From Chitinispirillaceae bacterium (lineage in GTDB: Bacteria > Fibrobacterota > Chitinivibrionia > Chitinivibrionales > Chitinispirillaceae), in assembly GCA_016926315.1 (NCBI GenBank), contig JAFGOU010000485.1, positions 1-12,313 of the forward strand: a DNA stretch of 12,313 nt, given 5' to 3'. Position numbers and translations under genes: made by a program. Below, one piece after another: positions 7,569 through 12,313 of this stretch; the first letter of the stretch is position 1, and each line of letters opens with the position of its first letter. The notes beneath the pieces were generated by a model. The model made no database searches, was not told the origin of the DNA, and saw only the letters and a list, made by a program, of their open reading frames with translations.

Positions 7569-7740
7569 ACCTGCCGAAGGGAAGCATCCGCGTTCCTGCC
7601 TTGTTTTTTTTCACGCAAAAACAACGCATATTTGCATGGCGCCGCCTCAAATTTGTTACCAATAAATCAGTATGTTTTATCATATATCTGTTACAATGCA
7701 TAACAGGTGCCCGTCCGGAATCCCCTGAATGTTGGTGTTC

Positions 7741-7808
7741 GTCATTCCGTATTACGCATTAATATATGATATCTTGGCTGCTGGATACCGGCTTTCGCCG
7801 GTATGACA
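7741..7808. repeat. Dispersed repeat with CCGGC-TTTC-GCCGG hairpin (the 'GESR(Y/N)P' element)
   Basis: ATACCGGC (7785-7792), TTTC and GCCGGTAT (7797-7804) form a perfect 8-bp hairpin, flanked by CTGG on the left and GACAG on the right. The minus strand would read HTGESRYP, the well-known spurious peptide signature (GESRNP-like) of a short repeat scattered through many bacterial genomes. GTCATTCCG at 7741-7749 resembles the other end of such elements. Exact boundaries are uncertain. Confidence 0.5.
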
Positions 7809-7904
7809 GCGTAGGGGGGGTACTTTCCGGACCGACACGATATATGTTACCTGATATTTTAAATAAAAAAACATTTCAGGGAAAAATGTAGTATATTGGT
7901 GGTT

Positions 7905-8780
7905 ATGGAAGCGCATCCGGAAACAACCGTGGACATTTACCACTACTTCGATTATCGGGAGTATCTCCAGGCTGAATATCGTGTGAGAAAACAGCAGGAC
8001 AGCGGATTTTCTCACCGGCTCTTTTCCCGTGAAGCGGGCATTTCCAGCCCGAACTATCTGCTGCGCGTGCTCAAGGGAGAGCGCACTCTGAGTAACGATT
8101 ATTTCGGCAAGTTCTGCAAAGCGCTGCGTCTTTCGAGCGGCGAGAGCCGCTATTTTAAAACGCTCGTTCGCTTCAATACCGAAAAGGAGATAACCAAAAA
8201 GGAGACCCTGCTGAGGACCCTTATGTCGCTCCGTTACCGCAGGGGCATTCACCGGCTCGACGACAAGAAGCTGCAGTTCTTCAGTAAATGGTACTACCCC
8301 ATCGTCAGGGAGCTGGCCGTCATTCTGGACTGGCAGGAAGACTTCAACCGGCTTGCCCGGAACTGTTTTCCGCGCATTACCGCCCAGCAGGCTGAAAATG
8401 CCGTGAAATACCTGGTCAAGACGGGATTCCTGAAACCGTCCGGTAACGCCACGTATGAGCGGACCGATCCGGTGATATCGAGCGGTGACGAGGTCAGGTC
8501 AACGGTCCTCAGAAATTACCATCGCCAGACCCTTATCCAGAGTATTGAAGCGCTCGATACCGTGAACCTCGAAAACCGGGACATCTCATCGCTGACCCTC
8601 AGCGTATCGAAAAAGACCTATCTGGCGATGAAAAAAGAGATCCAGGATTTCAGGAAACGGCTGCTTTCAATGGCGCGGGAGGACAGCGGACCGGAAATGG
8701 TCTGCCTGGCCGGATTTCAATTGATACCGCGTTCCAGAACGAGCGGCGGCGGCGACCGAAAAGGAGCTCTACTACCGTGA
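7905..8780 (+). CDS. TIGR02147-family (DUF4423) regulator, Fibrobacter-type
   Basis: From ATG 7905 the product has 291 residues. An N-terminal YFDYREYLQAEY segment and an XRE-like helix-turn-helix region (about 33-65: FSHRLFSREAGISSPNYLLRVLKG) are followed by a KFCKALRLSSGESRYF helix pair. The C-terminal DUF4423 part has WYYPIVRELA, an AENAVKYLVKTGFL winged-helix-like unit, NYHRQTLIQSIEAL, DISSLTLSVSKKTYLAMKKEIQDFRKRLL and the terminal FQLIPRSR. This is the arrangement of the TIGR02147 paralogous family, likely DNA-binding regulators whose targets are largely unstudied. In-frame TTG 7896 and GTG 7899 are alternative starts; ATG 7905 has only a weak GGTGG nearby, so the start is not certain. 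The stop overlaps the next start (GTGA, 8777-8780), implying that regulator and surface protein are made from one transcript and that the pair is functionally linked. Confidence 0.5.
   Translation: MEAHPETTVDIYHYFDYREYLQAEYRVRKQQDSGFSHRLFSREAGISSPNYLLRVLKGERTLSNDYFGKFCKALRLSSGESRYFKTLVRFNTEKEITKKETLLRTLMSLRYRRGIHRLDDKKLQFFSKWYYPIVRELAVILDWQEDFNRLARNCFPRITAQQAENAVKYLVKTGFLKPSGNATYERTDPVISSGDEVRSTVLRNYHRQTLIQSIEALDTVNLENRDISSLTLSVSKKTYLAMKKEIQDFRKRLLSMAREDSGPEMVCLAGFQLIPRSRTSGGGDRKGALLP
8761..8766 (+). promoter_or_regulatory. Ribosome binding site inside the regulator gene supporting the GTG start at 8777
   Basis: AAGGAG lies 10 nt upstream of GTG 8777, within the last codons of the regulator. 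With the GTGA overlap it supports translational coupling of the LamG protein to the regulator. The next in-frame ATG (8813) would remove the signal-peptide n-region. Confidence 0.5.
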
Positions 8781-10411
8781 GAAACCCCCATCCTCTCAGA
8801 ACCGGCATTCTGATGTCCGCTGCCGTAATCGGTGCGCTCGTTGGCACGCATTGTATCGCCCCCCTTGGCGGCGGGTCTGAGGCGGGAAATGCGCGGATCA
8901 CCGGCATGGTCGTGGACACGTCGGGCACTCCGGCCGGCGGCGTGGTGGTTACCGTCAGGCCGTCGGATTTCGATCCGGTCAAAGACGCTGAAGTGCCGGC
9001 GGCTAACAGTGATACGACCGGGCCGGACGGCATATACCGGGTTTCGGTGCGGAAAGGCGCAACCTATACGATCGACGCGCTGGTCCCGATCCAGGGTACA
9101 CGCACCCTGGTCGCCGAAGTAAAGGCGCAGGAAGCTGAAACGACCGCGCCCCAATGCACCGTGAAAACGCCCGGTACGGTCAAGGTCATGATCCCGGAGA
9201 ACGCGGACCATGTGTTCGGGTATCTGTTCATCCCCGGCACCGGTCTGTTTACCTTTTTGAATGACCGCACCGGCTTCGTGGTAATCGACTCCGTGTCTGC
9301 GGGAGTTGTTCCCGAAGTGGCATACTCGTCGACAAACAGCACCATTGTGAGCACGGTCAGGTATGCCGTCCCTGTCCCGTCAAGCGACACCGTCGTTGTC
9401 TTCAACCCGTCGTGGAAATACGCCCGGCAGCTTGTGTTGAACACCACGCCAACCGGCGCCGATGTTTCTGGTGATGTCATCCATTTTCCGGTGTGCGTCA
9501 GGCTGACCCCGTCCAATTTCGTTTTTGATCAGGCCCGCGAAGGCGGCGCGGACCTCAGGTTTACAAAAATGGACAATACGCCGTTTTCCTATGAGGTCGA
9601 GCGGTGGGACCCGGTCGCGGGGCGCGCCGAAGTGTGGGTGACGGTGGATACGGTATTCGGCAACAGCGCGAATCAGTCGATCATGATGTATTGGGGGAAT
9701 GCGGCGGCAACCGACCGGTCGAGCGCTGCGGCGGTATTCAGCACGGCCGCGGGATTCCAGGGCGTCTGGCACCTTGCCGGGGAGGGAATTGGTCCGGCAG
9801 GAGACGCGACCATCAACCGTTACGACGGCGCGTCCGCCGGGGTGGAGGCACCATCGGCGGTCGAGGGAATCATCGGCGCCGCGCGGGAGTTCGACGGCGT
9901 GGCGGGCCATTTCGTAATGGCAAATACCGCCGCGAGCACGCTGAATTTTCCCGAAAACGGACCGTACACGCTTTCGGCATGGGTGTATGCCGATACCCTT
10001 GACGGCGCATATCATACCGTGGCTTCAAAAGGCAATAGACAGTACAATATCGGGATTATGGGGTCCCAGTGGGGATTTACGTTATGCCCTGCAAGCGGAG
10101 GATACGACGTAACCAACTCGGCGGCCGAGGCAAAGGCATGGACCCATCTCGTCGGCATACGCAACGGCGCGCTGCAATACCTTTATGTCAATGGCGTCTG
10201 CGTGGACAGCAGTATCACCAACACCTATCCCGGCACCACCCGGTATACCGGCGATGATCTGGCTATCGGAGCAAATCCGAGCAAGTCGGCGGACTTCTTT
10301 AACGGCACCCTGGACGAGGTGCGTATTTCAGGCGTTGCGAGGGACCCGGCGTGGATTAAACTAAGTTATATGAACCAGACGGCGGATGACAGGCTGGTCA
10401 GTTTTCGTTAG
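8777..10411 (+). CDS. Secreted/surface protein: carboxypeptidase-regulatory-like domain + DUF2341 + LamG (jellyroll)
   Basis: The 544-residue product starts with a signal sequence (R-rich n-region, hydrophobic 10-24). C26 sits in GTHC, a poor lipobox (His at -1), so lipidation is possible but not canonical. A GGGSEAGN stretch follows, as often seen in Fibrobacterota surface proteins. Domains: carboxypeptidase-regulatory-like beta sandwich at ~39-115 (ARITGMVVDTSGTPAGGVVV...DGIYRVSV); DUF2341 at ~213-330 (WKYARQLVLN, FPVCVRL, ADLRFTKMDNTPFSYEVERWD, IMMYWGN); and a LamG/concanavalin-type domain at ~345-525 (REFDG, YTLSAWVYAD, WTHLVGIRNG, LYVNG, FFNGTLDEVRISGVAR). DUF2341-LamG pairs are usually carbohydrate- or ligand-binding surface modules; no catalytic domain is visible. 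Coupled by GTGA to the upstream regulator, it is a good candidate for the regulated output or a sensor partner. The domain calls are strong; the ligand is unknown. Confidence 0.5.
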   Translation: MRNPHPLRTGILMSAAVIGALVGTHCIAPLGGGSEAGNARITGMVVDTSGTPAGGVVVTVRPSDFDPVKDAEVPAANSDTTGPDGIYRVSVRKGATYTIDALVPIQGTRTLVAEVKAQEAETTAPQCTVKTPGTVKVMIPENADHVFGYLFIPGTGLFTFLNDRTGFVVIDSVSAGVVPEVAYSSTNSTIVSTVRYAVPVPSSDTVVVFNPSWKYARQLVLNTTPTGADVSGDVIHFPVCVRLTPSNFVFDQAREGGADLRFTKMDNTPFSYEVERWDPVAGRAEVWVTVDTVFGNSANQSIMMYWGNAAATDRSSAAAVFSTAAGFQGVWHLAGEGIGPAGDATINRYDGASAGVEAPSAVEGIIGAAREFDGVAGHFVMANTAASTLNFPENGPYTLSAWVYADTLDGAYHTVASKGNRQYNIGIMGSQWGFTLCPASGGYDVTNSAAEAKAWTHLVGIRNGALQYLYVNGVCVDSSITNTYPGTTRYTGDDLAIGANPSKSADFFNGTLDEVRISGVARDPAWIKLSYMNQTADDRLVSFR

Positions 10412-10724
10412 GGTAATGAAAGTTACAAGTTAACAGTTGACAGTTGTCAGTCGGGAAACAAGGGAGAAAAGTGGCAAGGTAAGCGCAAAGGATTTAAAAA
10501 ATAAAAAAGACCGCCGGTCCACATCCCGCGAGGAAGAAACCGGCAGCCGCAGGAAAAAAGTGCATCAGCCGTGCGTGTTGACGCAGGGCCGCGACCTTTT
10601 TCTATTGTAGGGAATATATATCAATAAAAGGAGGTGCGCTATTAGCAACATTCCGTTCGTAGGCTGACGGTTGTCAAAGGTATCGTCCCTGCATCGACAG
10701 TAACCAGTTACAAAGGAGAAAGAA
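10412..10724. other. Intergenic region between LamG protein and CE1 esterase
   Basis: About 310 bases without a clear gene. A tandem ACAGTTG duplication is at 10433-10446. GCCGGT (10513-10518) and ACCGGC (10539-10544) form a 6-bp stem with a 20-nt loop; the T-rich side is on the minus strand, so it is not a clear terminator for the LamG gene. A possible promoter is at 10578-10606. A strong AAGGAGG at 10628-10634 has no ATG, TTG or useful GTG after it. The esterase's own ribosome site (GGAG, 10715-10718) is 6 nt before ATG 10725. Confidence 0.5.
10578..10606 (+). promoter_or_regulatory. Possible sigma-70-type promoter for the esterase gene(s)
   Basis: TTGACG (10578-10583), a 17-nt spacer and TCTATT (10601-10606) resemble -35 and -10 boxes about 120 nt before the esterase ATG. 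TATTGT at 10603 with a 19-nt spacer is an alternative -10. Prediction by eye only. Confidence 0.5.
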
Positions 10725-11777
10725 ATGAAAAGGATCACCCGGTTCATTCTCGCAGCAGTTCTGGCCCTGCCCGCGTACATAGCCTCACAAACGCTTCCGA
10801 CAAGTCCTCCATCGGGGTTCTACACCGCCGTGGCCTCAAACCCCAAGGGCACGGTCACCAACATTACCTACGGCACGGGCAGCTACAAGGCAAGGGTCTA
10901 TACGCCGCCGGGGTATTCGACAAGCCAGAAATATCCGGCCATGTACCTGATGCACGGCATGGGCGGGAGCGAGGCTAGCTGGCACGACAATGACCTGTAT
11001 GCCCACATCCAGCTCGACAACCTCATTGCCCAGGGAAAGGTGAAGCCCTTTATCATCGTATTTACAAGAAATGATTATAACAGCTGGAACTTCGGGCCGA
11101 TTCTGCTGAACGAACTCATACCCTATGTGGAAAGAAATTACTCCGTTTCCACCGATCCCAAAAACCGGGCTCTGGGCGGCCTCTCCATGGGCGGCATGCA
11201 GACGATCAATATCGGATTTCCGAATGCGGACAAGTTCAATTATCTCATGCCTTCTTCCTCCGCGCCCGGCATCCAGGGACAAAGCCAGCTGTTTCCGGAC
11301 GGCGGGACAAAGGCAAAGGCGAATCTGAAATTGATACTTTTTACCTGCGGAGAGCGGGAAGTGGGTGCTTATGGCTGTAACAACAACAATACGGTAAGGG
11401 GTTATTGCACAAACGTCGGTGTTTCCAGCAACATTATTTATAACTGGATCGCTCCGGGAGGGGCACATAACAGCATCACGTGGAGGCCAAGCTTCTGGAA
11501 TTTCGCCCAATTGGCGCATCAGGCGGGGTTTACAAATGTAACAGGCACGGTTGTCAGGAATTACACCGCAGGCAATTTTGCCGCCGCCTCTCGTGGTGGA
11601 AAGGTCGAGGTTTTCGATCTGCGGGGAAAAATGCTCGTTTCCATTTCAGGGCAGGAATCCATAGACCGGGCAACTTCCCGTCTCGAACCGGGATCATATA
11701 TCGTGCGATGGCAGGACGGCAACCGGACCCATGCCGGAAAGTTTTTTTTCGGGAAAGGTTACCATTGCCCGCGGTGA
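10725..11777 (+). CDS. Secreted CE1-type feruloyl/acetylxylan esterase with C-terminal sorting-type domain
   Basis: The 350-residue product has a signal peptide (KRITRF, hydrophobic 7-19, likely cut near IAS-Q). An alpha/beta-hydrolase domain at ~30-270 closely follows the feruloyl esterase domain of Clostridium thermocellum XynZ: KARVYTPPGYS, YLMHGMGGSEASW (oxyanion loop), LLNELIPYVERNYSV, nucleophile S154 in GGLSMGG, LFPDGG, LILFTCGE, H248 in GGAHNSITWRPSFWNF. The position of XynZ's acidic triad residue (CGTND) reads CGERE here, so E212, or no acid, replaces Asp. It should remove ferulate or acetate esters from xylan outside the cell. Residues ~288-345 (GGKVEVFDLRGK...LEPGSYIVRW...GKFFFGK) resemble a type IX secretion C-terminal sorting domain. 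GGAG lies 6 nt before the ATG. A second esterase follows 145 nt later on the same strand, perhaps in one operon. Confidence 0.5.
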   Translation: MKRITRFILAAVLALPAYIASQTLPTSPPSGFYTAVASNPKGTVTNITYGTGSYKARVYTPPGYSTSQKYPAMYLMHGMGGSEASWHDNDLYAHIQLDNLIAQGKVKPFIIVFTRNDYNSWNFGPILLNELIPYVERNYSVSTDPKNRALGGLSMGGMQTINIGFPNADKFNYLMPSSSAPGIQGQSQLFPDGGTKAKANLKLILFTCGEREVGAYGCNNNNTVRGYCTNVGVSSNIIYNWIAPGGAHNSITWRPSFWNFAQLAHQAGFTNVTGTVVRNYTAGNFAAASRGGKVEVFDLRGKMLVSISGQESIDRATSRLEPGSYIVRWQDGNRTHAGKFFFGKGYHCPR

Positions 11778-11847
11778 ACATCCGCAACGCCTGATGTCGT
11801 TACGTGTGGTTGCCTGAAAGAGCATGAAAATGGGGATTCCCGTTGCT

Positions 11848-11889
11848 TGTCCGGAATTCGGCGAAAGGTGATCTTGTCAATTCCGGACA
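11848..11889. repeat. Perfect 11-bp inverted repeat between the two esterase genes
   Basis: TGTCCGGAATT (11848-11858) and AATTCCGGACA (11879-11889) are exact reverse complements separated by 20 nt. No T-tract follows (the next bases are GGTCCCGCTT), so it is not a classic terminator. It ends 20 nt before the AGGAGG of the next gene. It could be an operator, an mRNA-processing or stability hairpin, or a partial attenuator setting the ratio of the two esterases. Confidence 0.5.
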
Positions 11890-11922
11890 GGTCCCGCTTA
11901 CCCTTTGCAGGAGGATACGGCA

Positions 11923-12313
11923 ATGTCGGATATCACGACAGTTAAAAAAACGATCAAGATGGCGCTGCTCCTTGCCTGCCTGGCATCGGTACCGGTAAGC
12001 GCCCTGACGCCGCAGCAACTCGCCCGTTTTCAGGCGCGCTCCTTTACCTCCACTTCCACCTCCGTAACCCTGCCCTACCGTTTGTTCGTCCCCAATAATT
12101 ACAGCGCGGCAAACCGCTACCCTCTCCTAACGGCGCTGCACGGCCACGGTGAACGGGGAACCGACAATGTCGGGCAATTCGCTTTTGGGATTGCCAAACC
12201 ATGGATAGCGGACAGCGTACAGGCACGGGTGCCGCATTTCATCCTTGCCCCCCATTCGGCCGTGGGGTGGACCGATGCGGCGCAAAGAAACACCCTGATG
12301 GAGATCATCCAGG
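11923..12313 (+). CDS. Secreted carboxylesterase/phospholipase-like alpha/beta-hydrolase, 3' end outside window
   Basis: The frame runs open from ATG 11923 to the right edge, giving 130 codons. AGGAGG (11909-11914) lies 8 nt upstream, supporting this start over the in-frame ATG at 11959. The N-terminus is a signal peptide with KK and K in the n-region, a MALLLACLASVPV core and a VSA cleavage site before LTPQ. The mature part shows LPYRLFVPNNY, YPLLTALHGHGERG (oxyanion-hole HGxGERG motif at 73-79) and HFILAPHSAVGWTD, the start of the alpha/beta-hydrolase fold in the carboxylesterase/phospholipase and PHB-depolymerase-like esterases. The catalytic Ser, Asp and His lie beyond the edge, so the subfamily cannot be fixed. 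Its position behind the CE1 enzyme suggests a complementary de-esterifying activity on polysaccharides. Confidence 0.5.
   Translation, partial: MSDITTVKKTIKMALLLACLASVPVSALTPQQLARFQARSFTSTSTSVTLPYRLFVPNNYSAANRYPLLTALHGHGERGTDNVGQFAFGIAKPWIADSVQARVPHFILAPHSAVGWTDAAQRNTLMEIIQ

Larger units (their letters stand above)
7386..7904. other. Intergenic region between LiaF-like gene and TIGR02147-type regulator
   Basis: About 520 bases without a credible gene. They hold the terminator at 7499-7520, the two palindromic repeats described separately, a weak GGGAA/TTCC stem followed by eight Ts near 7579-7614, and an A+T-rich stretch (about 7645-7700 and 7835-7904) that probably carries the regulator's promoter. 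TATATT at 7892-7897 is a possible -10, but it has no good -35 partner and would start transcription at or next to the ATG. CCTGA...TCAGG arms (7852-7880) are short. Nothing here is strong enough for a separate promoter call. Confidence 0.5.

Noticed and set aside
7752..8252. 166-codon minus-strand open frame
   Set aside because: Antisense to the regulator gene; its C-terminus is only the translated GESRYP-type repeat.
9380..10015. 211-codon minus-strand open frame
   Set aside because: Antisense to the DUF2341-LamG gene, no start signal or domain.
10513..10544. GCCGGT...ACCGGC stem as terminator of the LamG gene
   Set aside because: 20-nt loop and no T-tract on the plus strand; the A-rich flank would only suit the minus strand, where no gene needs it.
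10836..11519. 227-codon minus-strand open frame
   Set aside because: Antisense to the CE1 esterase catalytic domain; a G+C-rich codon-position shadow.
1..12313. CRISPR array, tRNA or rRNA genes, insertion sequence
   Set aside because: No regularly spaced repeats, no tRNA-like cloverleaf, no rRNA signature and no transposase or integrase motif were seen.

Overview
The window most likely comes from a Fibrobacterota-type bacterium (Fibrobacter / Chitinispirillum-like). The best evidence is the gene at 7905-8780. It is a TIGR02147/DUF4423 regulator, a paralogous family characteristic of Fibrobacter and relatives, and it is translationally coupled to a surface protein with the 'GGGSEAGN' + carboxypeptidase-regulatory-like start common in that group. 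A XynZ-like esterase with a C-terminal sorting-type beta domain fits a plant-polysaccharide degrader that uses type IX-like secretion. The taxon is an inference; no rRNA or tRNA is present.

Layout. (1) 1-3208, plus strand: a long amidohydrolase-superfamily protein whose 5' end lies outside the window, overlapping by ATGA a predicted lipoprotein of unknown function. Both genes contain clear base-composition breaks. (2) 3135-6642, minus strand: a single-polypeptide type IIG-like restriction-modification enzyme (PD-ExK nuclease + N6-adenine methylase + target-recognition region), overlapping by 14 nt a 3'-truncated Bro-N (phage antirepressor-like) gene. That gene's last ~35 codons are unrelated read-through that runs into the end of the lipoprotein gene. 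This block looks like an inserted defence island. (3) 6834-7385, plus strand: a small LiaF-like membrane protein with a good intrinsic terminator at 7499-7520. (4) 7386-7904: an intergenic region with two palindromic elements that resemble widely dispersed repeats. (5) 7905-10411: a TIGR02147-type regulator and a secreted DUF2341 + LamG protein joined by a GTGA overlap. (6) 10725-11777 and 11923 to the right edge: two secreted alpha/beta-hydrolase esterases in tandem. The first is a CE1 feruloyl/acetylxylan-type enzyme; the second is a carboxylesterase/phospholipase-like enzyme cut by the window edge. A perfect 11-bp inverted repeat lies between them.

How the parts work together. The right half reads as a secreted carbohydrate-binding/esterase module, probably for removing ester decorations from plant cell-wall polysaccharides, with its own candidate local regulator. 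The left half is accessory: a defence island beside a hydrolase/lipoprotein pair of unknown role. No CRISPR array, tRNA, rRNA, transposase or integrase was seen.
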